Source of the DNA: Taklimakanibacter sp050251035
GTDB taxonomy: Bacteria; Pseudomonadota; Alphaproteobacteria; Rhizobiales; Aestuariivirgaceae
NCBI GenBank assembly: GCA_050251035.1
Contig: JBFWNN010000011.1
Span: 39,994-103,993, forward strand
DNA: 64,000 bases
Reading direction: 5' to 3'
Below the pieces are notes generated by a model. That model was not told where the DNA came from, did not search any database, and worked only from the letters and a program-made list of their open reading frames with translations. Each line of letters begins with the position of its first letter. Position 1 is the stretch's first letter. Shown here piece by piece: positions 40,366-48,918 of the stretch. The position numbers were made by a program, and so were the translations under genes.

Positions 40366-41042
40366 GCGACGATCCCGGCCATGAAGTCCGGCAGCGGCCG
40401 GCGATGGGACAAGAGAAAACGTGCCATCGCGCCCGCCACCTGGCGGACCGCCGGCCGCGCCGTCAGGCGCTCGCGCCAGCCGAGAAGCTTCGGCGTCGCG
40501 TCGGTCATCGGCGCCCCCATGCGGGCGGCGAAAAGCTGCGCCATGTAGAAGGCGATGTCGGCATAGGAATAGGACCCGGCGAGATAGTCGCTTTGCGCGA
40601 GTTCACGCTCCATCTCGCCATAATAGCGGGCCGACGCCGCGCAGGCGGCGACCGCGGCCGGATCGTCGAGCCGGTCCTGCAGCCCCATCAGGCGGACGAT
40701 CGGCGGGAAGAAGATCTCATCGGACTTGAGCTCGAGCAGGCGAGCCCTGGCGCGGGCTGCTAAATCTTTGGGCCACAAATGAGGATCCGGCCGCACCTCT
40801 TCGAAATACTCGAAGATCTGGGTCGAATCGAAGAGCTCGACCGCGCCATGGAGGAGCACCGGCACCTGCTTCTTGGGATTGACGCGCAGGATCTCGGGAT
40901 GCTTGGGCTCATAGAGCCGGTCCATATCGAAGGGCACCATGACCAGCTCGACATCGAGGCCTTTCTCCAGGGCGGCGATCTCGGCCTTGGCCCCGAACAT
41001 GCTCAAAGGTCCCGAATAGAGGCGCATCGTCTGTCCAGCCAT
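40362..41042 (-). CDS. Glutathione S-transferase family protein
   Basis: The product has 226 residues. An N-terminal thioredoxin-like domain (MRLYSGPLSMFGAKAEIAALEKGL, then PKKQVPVLLHGAVELFDSTQIFEYFEEV, with the cis-Pro and DS glutathione-binding motif) is followed by an all-helical C-terminal domain (YLAGSYSYADIAFY with the N-capping Asp). The substrate is unknown; Ser14 or nearby residues may replace the catalytic Cys/Tyr. It lies alone between grpE and the GFA gene, with the opposite orientation to both. Confidence 0.88.
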   Translation of the reverse strand: MAGQTMRLYSGPLSMFGAKAEIAALEKGLDVELVMVPFDMDRLYEPKHPEILRVNPKKQVPVLLHGAVELFDSTQIFEYFEEVRPDPHLWPKDLAARARARLLELKSDEIFFPPIVRLMGLQDRLDDPAAVAACAASARYYGEMERELAQSDYLAGSYSYADIAFYMAQLFAARMGAPMTDATPKLLGWRERLTARPAVRQVAGAMARFLLSHRRPLPDFMAGIVA

Positions 41043-41201
41043 TGTTTCCTCGCGAAGCCGTGGGGCTGCCGCCGGTTATAGGCTGGCCAGTGCCCTATTG
41101 TGTCAGTTGACCCCAGGCCCATGAGCGGGCTTGATTTTTCCGTCCCGAACCCTGATATCCGCCCCGAAACCCATTCCATCGATCGAGAGTTCAGGATCGT
41201 T

Positions 41202-41783
41202 ATGATTGAAGACGCGACCAAAGACACCGTGGCTGACGAGGCGAAGGGCGCCGAGGTTCCCGAAGCGGACCCCGTGACCCTGTCCGAAGCCGACATCGAC
41301 CCCCGCGACGCCGAGATCATCTCCCTCAAGGAGGACGCGGGCAAGTTCAAGGACCAGTTGCTGCGCACGCTCGCCGAGATGGACAATCTGCGCAAGCGCA
41401 CCGAGCGGGAGAAGGCGGAAGCGACGCTTTACGCGGCGACCAACTTCGCCCGCGACATATTGAGCGTCAGCGACAATATGGACCGCGCTCTGGCGACGGC
41501 CGAGGCCGACCACCTCAAGGAGGCGACCGAGCCGGTCAAGAACCTGGTGGCCGGGGTCGAGATGACGCGCCGCGAGCTGCTCAACGTCTTCGAGCGCCAC
41601 GGCATCAAGCGCGTCGATCCGATGGGCGAGAAGTTCGATCCGCATTTCCACCAGGCGATGTTCGAAGTGCCGACCGACGAGCAGCCGCCGGGCACGGTGG
41701 TGCAGGTGATGCAGGCGGGCTTCAAGATCGGCGATCGCGTGTTGCGCCCGGCGCTGGTCGGGGTCGCCAAGGCGGCGGGCTAA
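41202..41783 (+). CDS. grpE: Nucleotide exchange factor GrpE
   Basis: The product has 193 residues. An acidic disordered N-terminus is followed by the long coiled-coil helix (EDAGKFKDQLLRTLAEMDNLRKRTEREK) and the beta domain with FERHGIKRVDPMGEKFDPHFHQAMFEV and VLRPALVGVAK. GrpE releases ADP from DnaK. The ATG at 41202, with AGGA upstream, gives the usual length; in-frame Met codons further upstream are not conserved-looking. dnaK and dnaJ are not in the window. Confidence 0.94.
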   Translation: MIEDATKDTVADEAKGAEVPEADPVTLSEADIDPRDAEIISLKEDAGKFKDQLLRTLAEMDNLRKRTEREKAEATLYAATNFARDILSVSDNMDRALATAEADHLKEATEPVKNLVAGVEMTRRELLNVFERHGIKRVDPMGEKFDPHFHQAMFEVPTDEQPPGTVVQVMQAGFKIGDRVLRPALVGVAKAAG

Positions 41784-41807
41784 TTCAGCGCTTCATATCT
41801 ACCGATC

Positions 41808-41843
41808 TCTCCCTCCCCGCCTTTCGGCGGCGGAGGGAGATTT
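41808..41843 (+). terminator. Hairpin between grpE and moeB
   Basis: TCTCCCTCC-CCGCC (41808-41821) pairs with GGCGG-C-GGAGGGAGA (41826-41840) around a TTTC loop, with one bulged base, followed by TTT. It is placed correctly to end grpE transcription before the convergent moeB gene. The U-run is short. Confidence 0.45.
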
Positions 41844-42646
41844 CAGGCGTGTGACGACAGATCCCTGATCGTTGGATTGCGGCCATTGAGTGGATTGTCG
41901 GGGTTCCAGGTGAGCTGCGTGACATAGGTGCGGGTCGCGAGCGCGTCATACATGAAGAGCTTGCCCGCCAGGCTGTCGCCTATCCCCAAGATCTCCTTCA
42001 TCACCTCCATCGCCTGGATCGAGCCGATGATGCCGGTGAGCGCGCCCAATATGCCGGCTTCCTCGCAAGCCGGCATGAGGCCCTCGGGCGGGGCTTCCGG
42101 ATGCAGGCAGCGATAGGTCGGATAGGGCACGCCAGCCGCATCCTCGAGATGCGGCTTGAAGGTCGAGAGCTGGCCGTCGAACTGGCCGACGGCGGCGGCG
42201 ACCAGGGTCTTCTTCGCCAGATAGCAGGCATCGCTGACCAGGAAGCGGGTGGGGAAATTGTCCGAGCCGTCGGCGACGATGTCATATCGGCCGATGACAT
42301 CGAGCGCGTTCTTGGCGGTGAGGCGGGTCTTGTGCGTGACGACGTTCACATGCGGATTGAGATCGTTGAGCGTCTGCTGGGCGCTCGCCGTCTTAGGCCT
42401 GCCGATGCGCGATGAGGCATGGATGATCTGGCGCTGCAGGTTGGAAAGCGAGACGTCGTCGTCGTCGATGACGCCGAGGGTGCCGATGCCGGCGGCAGCC
42501 AGATAGAGCAGGACCGGGGCGCCGAGGCCGCCCGCGCCGATGACCAGGACCTTGGCCGCCTTGAGCTTGGCTTGGCCTGGGCCGCCCACATCCGGCAGCA
42601 CGATGTGGCGGGCATAGCGTTCCAGCTCCTCACCCGAAAGCTTCAT
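41843..42646 (-). CDS. moeB: Molybdopterin-synthase adenylyltransferase-like (MoeB/ThiF)
   Basis: The product has 267 residues. E1-like features are the nucleotide-binding GAGGLGAP, the Asp/Arg segment DDDDVSLSNLQRQIIH, and DGSDNFPTRFLVSDACY. It would adenylate the C-terminal Gly of a small sulphur carrier (MoaD or ThiS type). The first Cys cluster region (YRCLHPEAPPEGLMPAC) is present, but the second CxxC of E. coli MoeB is not seen before the end. It overlaps the dut stop by one base and is the last gene of a coaBC-dut-moeB operon. Confidence 0.9.
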   Translation of the reverse strand: MKLSGEELERYARHIVLPDVGGPGQAKLKAAKVLVIGAGGLGAPVLLYLAAAGIGTLGVIDDDDVSLSNLQRQIIHASSRIGRPKTASAQQTLNDLNPHVNVVTHKTRLTAKNALDVIGRYDIVADGSDNFPTRFLVSDACYLAKKTLVAAAVGQFDGQLSTFKPHLEDAAGVPYPTYRCLHPEAPPEGLMPACEEAGILGALTGIIGSIQAMEVMKEILGIGDSLAGKLFMYDALATRTYVTQLTWNPDNPLNGRNPTIRDLSSHA

Positions 42647-43086
42647 CAGCTCCTGCCCGTCGAGCCGAAGCCGCCCTGGCCGCGCGAGGTCCGGGAGAGC
42701 TCCTGCTCTTCCTTGAGCATCACGCGCGTCACCGGCGCCACGACCATCTGCGCGATGCGGTCGCCGCGCTTCACCGCGAAGGCCTGATCGCCATGATTGA
42801 TCAGGATCACCTTGATCTCGCCGCGATAGTCGGCATCGATCGTCCCGGGCGCATTGAGCAGGGTCACACCATGCTTGGCGGCGAGCCCCGAGCGCGGCCT
42901 GACCTGCGCCTCGAAGCCGTCCGGCAGCGCTATGGCGAAGCCCGTCGCCACCAAAGCGCGGCCGCCCGGCGGCAGGATCGCGTCCTCGGCGGCTCTGAGA
43001 TCCATGCCGGCCGCATGCTCGGTCTCATAGGCGGGAAGAGCGAGGCCCTCGCCATGGGCAAGACGGCGGATCGCGACCTCGGTCAT
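42646..43086 (-). CDS. dut: dUTP diphosphatase
   Basis: The product has 146 residues with all five trimeric dUTPase motifs: AGMDLRAAED, RSGLAAKHG, GTIDADYRGEIKVIL, RGDRIAQMVV and the C-terminal RGQGGFGSTG arm. It removes dUTP and supplies dUMP for thymidylate synthesis. It overlaps coaBC by ATGA and moeB by one base, a frequent alphaproteobacterial arrangement. Confidence 0.95.
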   Translation of the reverse strand: MTEVAIRRLAHGEGLALPAYETEHAAGMDLRAAEDAILPPGGRALVATGFAIALPDGFEAQVRPRSGLAAKHGVTLLNAPGTIDADYRGEIKVILINHGDQAFAVKRGDRIAQMVVAPVTRVMLKEEQELSRTSRGQGGFGSTGRS

Positions 43087-44330
43087 GACTTGGCTCCCAG
43101 GCGGCGGGCGAAATCCGCCATCAGCCGGCGCGCCACTTCGCGCTTGTCGAGCTCGGGCCAGCTGTCGACGCCGGTCGCCGAAACCAGATGCACGGTGTTG
43201 CGCTGGCCGCCCATGACGCCCTTGTCGGCGCTCACATCATTGGCGACGATGAGGTCGCAGCCCTTCTTGGCGAGCTTGGCCTTGGCGTTCTCGATGACGT
43301 TCTGCGTCTCGGCGGCGAAGCCCACCACGAGCTTCGGCCGCTTCCGCGTGGCCTGGGCCACGGTCTTGAGGATGTCCGGATTCTCGGCGAGCTTGAGGTC
43401 GGGCAGGCCGCCGCCCGCCCCCTTCTTGATCTTCTGGTCCGCCGTCGCGGCGACGCGCCAGTCGGCGACGGCGGCGGCAAAGATCGCGATATCGACGGGG
43501 AGCTCGGCCTCGACGGTCTTCAGCATCTCGGCCGCGGTCTCGACCGGCATCATCTGAGCGCCGGGCGGAATGGGCAGATTGACTGGACCCGACACCAGGA
43601 TCGTCTCGGCGCCGAGCGCCACCGCCGCTTCCGCCAGCGCATAGCCCTGGCGGCCGGAGGATTTGTTGGCGATGTAGCGGACCGGATCGATCGGCTCATG
43701 GGTGGGGCCGGCGGTGATCAGCACCCGGCGGCCGGCCAACGGCCGCCCCGTCGCGGCGCCCGCGAGAGGCAGCGCGCCGCCGGCGAAATAAGCTTCGATC
43801 GCGGCCAGGATCTCCACGGGCTCAGCCATGCGGCCCGGGCCATATTCGCCGCAGGCCATCTCGCCGTCATTGGGGCCGACGCTCAGCACGCCATCGCCCT
43901 TGAGCGTGGCGAGATTGCGCCGCGTCGCCGGATGCTGCCACATGCGCACATTCATCGCGGGCGCGATCAGGATCTTCTTGTCGGTGGCGAGCAAGGTGGT
44001 GGAGGCGAGATCGTTGGCGAGGCCTTGCGCCATCTTGGCCATGAGATCGGCGCTCGCCGGCGCCACCACCAGGAGATCGGCCGAGCGCGACAATTCGATA
44101 TGACCCATCTCGACCTCGTCGGTGAGGCTGAAGAGATCGGTATAGACCTTCTCGGCGGTCAGGCTCGCGACCGACAGCTGGGTCACGAACTCTCCCGCCG
44201 CCTTGGTCATGATCGCGGTGACCTTGGCCTGGCGCTGCTTGAGCAGCCGGATGAGCTCGAGGCTCTTATAGGCGGCGATGCCGCCGCCGATGATGAGAAG
44301 AACGCTTCGTCCAGAAAGGGTGGTCATCAT
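43083..44330 (-). CDS. coaBC: Phosphopantothenoylcysteine synthetase/decarboxylase
   Basis: The product has 415 residues. The N-terminal flavodoxin-like CoaC decarboxylase half (LLIIGGGIAAYKSLELIRLLK, APASADLMAKMAQGLANDL, APAMNVRMWQHPAT) is followed by the CoaB synthetase half (ITAGPTHEPIDPVRYIANKSSGRQGYALAEA, AAVADWR, IKK, and VGFAAETQNVIENAKAKL). The bifunctional enzyme makes 4'-phosphopantetheine for coenzyme A. It lies 18 bases downstream of ubiB. Confidence 0.95.
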   Translation of the reverse strand: MMTTLSGRSVLLIIGGGIAAYKSLELIRLLKQRQAKVTAIMTKAAGEFVTQLSVASLTAEKVYTDLFSLTDEVEMGHIELSRSADLLVVAPASADLMAKMAQGLANDLASTTLLATDKKILIAPAMNVRMWQHPATRRNLATLKGDGVLSVGPNDGEMACGEYGPGRMAEPVEILAAIEAYFAGGALPLAGAATGRPLAGRRVLITAGPTHEPIDPVRYIANKSSGRQGYALAEAAVALGAETILVSGPVNLPIPPGAQMMPVETAAEMLKTVEAELPVDIAIFAAAVADWRVAATADQKIKKGAGGGLPDLKLAENPDILKTVAQATRKRPKLVVGFAAETQNVIENAKAKLAKKGCDLIVANDVSADKGVMGGQRNTVHLVSATGVDSWPELDKREVARRLMADFARRLGAKS

Positions 44331-44348
44331 GGCACTATCCTACCCGGT

Positions 44349-45929
44349 TCAAAAGATCAGGCTCAAGGCGATGGCAATCAAGGCGGCGGCGCCCGCGATG
44401 AGCGCATAGCGGCCCGTGCGCGAATGCCGGGCCTGGGCGGCGGCGAGCGCTTCCGTCGTCTCCCTGTCGAGCCTGATGCCGCCGGCATTGGCCATGTCGG
44501 CCAGCATATGGGTCGCGACCTGCGCCTGGCCCAGCATGTCCGGCAAAGTGGTGAAGAGCCGGCCGAGCGAGGCCGCCCCGACCGCTGCCTCCTCGATCTG
44601 GCCCAGGGGGCCGAGCTTCTTCTCGATCCATTCGCGCAGGACGGGCTCGGAGGAATTCCACATGTTGAAATGGGGATTGAGCATGCGCGCCACGCCCTCG
44701 ACCACCACCATCGTCTTCTGCAACAGGAGCAGCTGCGGCTGGGTCGTCATGTCGAACTGCCCGGTCACCTCGAAGAGCTGGGTGAGGAGCCGCGCCATGG
44801 AAATCTCATGCGCCGGACGGTCCATGATCGGCTCGCCGATCGCCCGCAGCGCCTGCGCGAAGACCGCCGGGTCCTGATGCTGAGGCACATAGCCCGCATC
44901 GAAATGCACTTGCGCCACCCGGGCATAGTCGCGGCGGATGAAGCCATAGAGGATTTCGGCCAGGAACAGGCGCTCCTTGGGCGTGAGCCTGCCCATGATG
45001 CCGAAATCGACGGCGACGAGATTGCCTTGCGGGTCGGCGAAGAGATTGCCTTGGTGCATGTCGGCATGGAAGAAGCCGTCGCGAATGGCATGGCGCAGGA
45101 AGCTCTGGATGACCGTGTCGGCGAGGCGGTCGAGATCGAGGCCGCGTGCCTTGAGCGCCGCCATGTCGGAAAGCGGCGTGCCCTCGATCCAGTCGGTGGT
45201 GAGCACCTGCCTGGCGGTCAAGGCCCATTCGACCTTGGGGACGCGGAAGCCCGGATCGTCCGCGATATTGCCGGCCATTTCCTTGATGGCGGCGGCCTCC
45301 ATGCGCAGGTCCATCTCGAGCTTGACCGATTGCGCCAAGGTCTCGGTGGCATCGACCGGGCGCAGACGCCGGGCCGGCGCGCTCACGCGCTCGATCAGGC
45401 GCGCGGCGAAGAAGAAATCGGAGAGGTCGCGGGCGAAACGCTGCTCGATCCCGGGCCTCAGGATCTTCACCGCCACGTCGCGGCCGTCCTTCGTGGTGGC
45501 GCGATGCACCTGGGCGATCGAGGCCGCGGCCACCGGCGGACCGAAGGACGCGAAAAGCTCGTCCGCGTCGCGACCGAGATTGAGCCTGATCATCTGGCGC
45601 GCCACATCCATCTCGAAAGGCGGCAGACGGTCCTGGAGCCGGCGCAATTCCTCGGCGCGCGCCGGACCGACCATGTCGGGCCGCGTCGCCAGGAACTGGC
45701 CGAGCTTCACATAGCTCGGACCCAGCTCCGCCAGGGCGCCGCTCAATCTGCCATTGCCATGCGACCGGGTGGCGACGAGCTTCGCCAGGCGCAAACCGCA
45801 GCGCCCCGGCCACGGCACGGCCGCCATGTCCTCGGGCGGCGGGAAGGCGTCATGACGCGCCATCACCCAGCCGACACGCGCAAGGCGGAAGACGTGACCG
45901 AAAAACCCCATCAGATGCGCCAGCCCCAA
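44349..45929 (-). CDS. ubiB: Ubiquinone biosynthesis protein UbiB
   Basis: The product has 526 residues of the ABC1/ADCK-type kinase-like fold. The family KxGQ motif (SYVKLGQFLATRPDMVGP), the Ala-rich loop (VAAASIAQVHRATTKDGRDVAVKIL), DGFFHADMHQGNLF and VAVDFGIMGRL are visible. Two C-terminal hydrophobic helices anchor it in the inner membrane (YALIAGAAALIAIALSLIF). It supports ubiquinone biosynthesis, probably by ATP-dependent lipid handling. It overlaps the ubiE stop by 19 bases. Confidence 0.94.
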   Translation of the reverse strand: MGLAHLMGFFGHVFRLARVGWVMARHDAFPPPEDMAAVPWPGRCGLRLAKLVATRSHGNGRLSGALAELGPSYVKLGQFLATRPDMVGPARAEELRRLQDRLPPFEMDVARQMIRLNLGRDADELFASFGPPVAAASIAQVHRATTKDGRDVAVKILRPGIEQRFARDLSDFFFAARLIERVSAPARRLRPVDATETLAQSVKLEMDLRMEAAAIKEMAGNIADDPGFRVPKVEWALTARQVLTTDWIEGTPLSDMAALKARGLDLDRLADTVIQSFLRHAIRDGFFHADMHQGNLFADPQGNLVAVDFGIMGRLTPKERLFLAEILYGFIRRDYARVAQVHFDAGYVPQHQDPAVFAQALRAIGEPIMDRPAHEISMARLLTQLFEVTGQFDMTTQPQLLLLQKTMVVVEGVARMLNPHFNMWNSSEPVLREWIEKKLGPLGQIEEAAVGAASLGRLFTTLPDMLGQAQVATHMLADMANAGGIRLDRETTEALAAAQARHSRTGRYALIAGAAALIAIALSLIF

Positions 45930-46675
45930 TGGATGGCGACGATGCCGGCGGAGAGGCTCCGGTGGCCGACCCGGCGGAAGCCCGCCTCGCCGACCATCGC
46001 TTCGAATCTCTCCTGGTCGGGGAAGGTGCGGATGCTCTCGACCAGATAGCGATAGGGCGCGCCGTCACCCGTCACCACCTTGCCGATCGCCGGAATGGCG
46101 GTGAAGGAATAGGCGTCATAGACCGAGGCAAGACCCGGCACGTCGACATGGGAAAATTCCAGGCACTGGAATTTTCCGCCGGGCTTCAGCACCCGATGCG
46201 CCTCTTTCAAGGCGCGGTCGATATGGGTGACGTTGCGGATGCCGAAAGCGATCGTATAGGCATCGAAGCTCTTATCGGGGAAGGCCAGCGCCTCGGCATT
46301 GCCGACGGTGAAATCGCATTGCCCGGTCAGCCCTTCCGCCTCGGCCCGCTTGGCGCCCTCCGCCACCATCTCGGGCGAGATGTCGGCGATGGTGATGCGG
46401 GTGCCGGATCCTGAGGCGCGGGCGATGCGGAAGGCGATGTCGCCGGTGCCGCCCGCCACGTCGAGGACGCGGAAGTCGCGCCCTGTCCTGGGCGGCGACA
46501 GCATGGTGACGAAGTCGTCCTTCCACAAGCGGTGGAGGCCCGCCGACATCAGGTCGTTCATCTGGTCGTAGCGCTGGGCGACCTTGGAGAAGACCTCGTT
46601 GACGAGGCCCTGCTTCTCCGCTTCCGCGACGGTGCGAAAGCCGAAAGGGGCGGTTTCCTCGGGGGCGTCTGTCAT
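45911..46675 (-). CDS. ubiE: Ubiquinone/menaquinone C-methyltransferase
   Basis: The product has 254 residues. SAM-dependent C-methyltransferase motifs are VLDVAGGTGDIAFRIA, ISPEMVAEGAKRA, NAEALAFPDKSFDAYTIAFGIRNVTHIDRAL and LEFSHVDVPGLASVYDAYSF. The ATG at 46675 (MTDAPEET) gives the standard N-terminus; an upstream extension would run through the palindromic repeat at 46721-46762 and is rejected. It is co-transcribed with ubiB. Confidence 0.94.
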   Translation of the reverse strand: MTDAPEETAPFGFRTVAEAEKQGLVNEVFSKVAQRYDQMNDLMSAGLHRLWKDDFVTMLSPPRTGRDFRVLDVAGGTGDIAFRIARASGSGTRITIADISPEMVAEGAKRAEAEGLTGQCDFTVGNAEALAFPDKSFDAYTIAFGIRNVTHIDRALKEAHRVLKPGGKFQCLEFSHVDVPGLASVYDAYSFTAIPAIGKVVTGDGAPYRYLVESIRTFPDQERFEAMVGEAGFRRVGHRSLSAGIVAIHWGWRI

Positions 46676-46720
46676 GGCGGCGGACCATAGAACAGGACGG
46701 CCCGCAATACCATGGCAGGA

Positions 46721-46762
46721 ATCCCCTCTCCCCCGGCGGGGGAGAGGGCTAGGGTGAGGGGG
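46721..46762 (+). repeat. 42-bp palindromic repeat, copy 1
   Basis: It starts ATCCCCTCTCCCCC, has a 3-base loop GGC, then GGGGGAGAGGG, and ends CTAGGGTGAGGGGG. It matches the inverse of copy 2 (47070-47111) at 39 of 42 bases; only the loop differs. It supplies the last codons and stop of the DUF559 remnant. Confidence 0.85.
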
Positions 46763-47061
46763 AAACGGTCTCGCCATTGAGAGCAGCGAGAATTGTATCC
46801 ACCACACCTTCCATATTGGTCAGCACGTCGGTATTCCAGAAGCGTAGGACGCGGAAGCCTCGCGATTGCAGATAGCTGTCTCGGTGCTGGTCATACGCCG
46901 CGTTATCAGCATGCTGGCCACTTGTGACCATCGAGGCGCCGATCTTTGACCTCCCACCAAAGCCGTTGTTCAGCGGTCGTGAGCTCACGCCTCATGGCTT
47001 TGGCTCGCGTGCGCCGAAACTGCGAGCAGGCTCGTGCTTGCGATGTCTTGTCGAGAACCAC
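46749..47061 (-). pseudogene. DUF559 endonuclease-like gene with internal deletion
   Basis: Two pieces of a DUF559 (Vsr-like nuclease fold) protein lie in different frames. The first, from about 47061, reads MRRELTTAEQRLWWEV then DRRLDGHKW and hits a stop in the next codons. The second, in another frame, continues GQHADN, HRDSYLQSRGFRVLRFWNTDVL and NMEGVVDTILAAL to a stop at 46749. About 30-35 codons that normally carry the central catalytic Asp/Glu strands between HK(F) and DGGQHA are missing, and the join shifts the frame. The gene cannot make an active nuclease. It is enclosed by the two 42-bp repeats. Confidence 0.8.
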
Positions 47062-47069
47062 CCCCTGAT

Positions 47070-47111
47070 CCCCCTCACCCTAGCCCTCTCCCCCGGAGGG
47101 GGAGAGGGGAT
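47070..47111 (-). repeat. 42-bp palindromic repeat, copy 2 (inverted)
   Basis: The same 42-bp unit as at 46721-46762 in the opposite orientation, with loop TCC in place of GGC. It sits just upstream of the DUF559 remnant. The family of CCCTCACCCTAGCCCTCTCCC repeats is abundant in many proteobacterial intergenic regions. Confidence 0.85.
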
Positions 47112-47202
47112 AAGAAAAAGACGATCCTCCTGACACTTTCCGTCGCGAGCGGCCCGTAAGAACGGGCTTATCCTCGCGGTCAAACTGGTCTAACAACGCC
47201 CC

Positions 47203-48096
47203 ATGCCGGAACTCCCCGAAGTCGAAACCGTGATGCGCGGCCTCGAGGCCGTGCTGACCGGGCGGCGCATCCAGAAGGTGCGGCTGGCGCGCGGCGACCT
47301 GCGCTTTCCCTTTCCACCCGATTTCGCCAAGCGCATCGAAGGCCGCGTCGTGCTCAGCCTCAAGCGGCGGGCAAAGTATATCCTCGCCTTCCTCGAGGGC
47401 GGCGAGGTGCTGATCCTTCACCTCGGCATGTCGGGCCGCTTCACCGTCATCGACAGCACGGGCCGCATGACCGGGCTCGGCGAGTTCTATGACGAGACGG
47501 CGACACCCGACGAAGGCGCAGGCCCGCATGACCATGTCGTCTTCACCCGCGAGGACGGCCTCAAGGTCATCTATACCGACCCGCGCCGCTTCGGCCTCAT
47601 GGATCTCGTCGCCGAGTCCGGCATCGAAACCCACCGGCTCCTCTCAGGCATCGGCGTCGAGCCGCTCGGCAACGCATTCGACGCGACCTATCTGGCGCAG
47701 GCCTTCCGGGCCAAGAAGGCGCCGCTCAAGGCGGCCCTTCTCGACCAGCGGCTCGTTGCCGGCCTCGGCAACATCTATGTCTGCGAGGCGCTCTATCGCG
47801 CCCGCCTGTCGCCCAAGCGCAAGGCGGGCAGCCTGGTCAGGAAAACGTCCTCCGATCCGCGCCTCGAGGAACTGGTGCGCCATATCCGCGCGGTGCTCAT
47901 CGAAGCGATCGCCGCCGGCGGGTCGACCTTGCGCGACTTCATCCAGCCGACCGGCGATGTGGGCACGTTCCAGCAGGTCTTCGCCGTCTATGACCGGGAA
48001 GGCGAGAAATGCCGGCGGCGCGGCTGTGGCGGCACCGTCAAGCGCATCGTGCAATCGGGGCGCTCGACCTTCTATTGTCCGAAGTGCCAGAAATAG
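47203..48096 (+). CDS. mutM: Formamidopyrimidine-DNA glycosylase
   Basis: The product has 297 residues. After Met, Pro2-Glu3 (PELPEVETV) form the catalytic N-terminus. Further features are the LGMSGRF, DPRRFG and GLGNIYVCEALYRARLSP (H2TH) segments and a C-terminal zinc finger (CRRRGCGG ... YCPKCQ). It excises 8-oxoguanine and formamidopyrimidines and cleaves the abasic site. It stands alone, rightward, after the DUF559 remnant; 48 bases separate it from the enoyl-CoA hydratase gene. Confidence 0.96.
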   Translation: MPELPEVETVMRGLEAVLTGRRIQKVRLARGDLRFPFPPDFAKRIEGRVVLSLKRRAKYILAFLEGGEVLILHLGMSGRFTVIDSTGRMTGLGEFYDETATPDEGAGPHDHVVFTREDGLKVIYTDPRRFGLMDLVAESGIETHRLLSGIGVEPLGNAFDATYLAQAFRAKKAPLKAALLDQRLVAGLGNIYVCEALYRARLSPKRKAGSLVRKTSSDPRLEELVRHIRAVLIEAIAAGGSTLRDFIQPTGDVGTFQQVFAVYDREGEKCRRRGCGGTVKRIVQSGRSTFYCPKCQK

Positions 48097-48144
48097 CCTA
48101 TCTGTCGCCTCCGACATGCATGTTGGATCAGCGAGAGAGATGCC

Positions 48145-48918
48145 ATGACCTATGAGAATATCCTGGTCGAAACCCATGACACCGTGGGCCTCATCCGGCT
48201 CAACCGGCCGCAAGCCCTCAATGCGCTCAATGCGGCGCTGATCGAAGAGCTCGGCCGGGCGCTCACCCAGTTCGACCAGGACGTCAAGATCGGCGCCGTC
48301 GTCATTACCGGCAACGAGAAAGCCTTCGCCGCCGGCGCCGACATCAAGGAAATGGCCTCCACGTCCTTCATGGAAGCCTATCTCGGTGATTTCCTCGCGA
48401 GCTGGGACCGGGTGGCCCATCAGCGCAAGCCGGTGATCGCGGCGGTGGCGGGCTTCGCGCTCGGCGGCGGCTGCGAGCTCGCCCTGATGTGCGACTTCAT
48501 CATCGCCGCCGAGACGGCGAAATTCGGCCAGCCGGAGATCCAGCTCGGCGTCATGCCGGGGGCCGGCGGCACACAGCGGCTCGCCCGCTTCATCGGCAAG
48601 TCGAAGGCGATGGATCTCATCCTCACCGCGCGCATGATGGATGCGGCGGAAGCCGAGCGCTCAGGGCTGGTCGCGCGCGTGGTGCCGGCCGACAAGCTCC
48701 TCGACGAGGCGCTTGCGGCGGCGAGAAAGATCGCCTCCTTCTCGCAGCCCATCGCGATGATGGCGAAGGAATCGATCAATCGCGCGTTCGAGACCACGCT
48801 CGCCGAAGGCGTGCGCTTCGAACGCCGCCTGTTCCACGCGATGTTCGCCAGCGAGGATCAGAAGGAAGGCATGGCGGCCTTCGTCGAGAAGCGCAAGCCG
48901 GCCTTCAAGAACCGCTGA
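48145..48918 (+). CDS. Enoyl-CoA hydratase
   Basis: The product has 257 residues, crotonase fold. The oxyanion-hole segments AAGADIKEM and ALGGGCELALMCD, and the catalytic Glu residues in GGGCELAL and PEIQLGVMPGAGGTQRLAR, are those of short-chain enoyl-CoA hydratases (EchA/FadB1x type). It hydrates 2-enoyl-CoA in fatty-acid oxidation or related pathways. The start at 48145 has GAGAGAG upstream. It converges with the Hsp70-like gene, overlapping by 14 bases. Confidence 0.92.
   Translation: MTYENILVETHDTVGLIRLNRPQALNALNAALIEELGRALTQFDQDVKIGAVVITGNEKAFAAGADIKEMASTSFMEAYLGDFLASWDRVAHQRKPVIAAVAGFALGGGCELALMCDFIIAAETAKFGQPEIQLGVMPGAGGTQRLARFIGKSKAMDLILTARMMDAAEAERSGLVARVVPADKLLDEALAAARKIASFSQPIAMMAKESINRAFETTLAEGVRFERRLFHAMFASEDQKEGMAAFVEKRKPAFKNR

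Noticed and set aside
43188..46049. A 953-codon open frame on the plus strand
   Set aside because: It is the antisense shadow of coaBC and ubiB, both of which have full family motifs on the minus strand.
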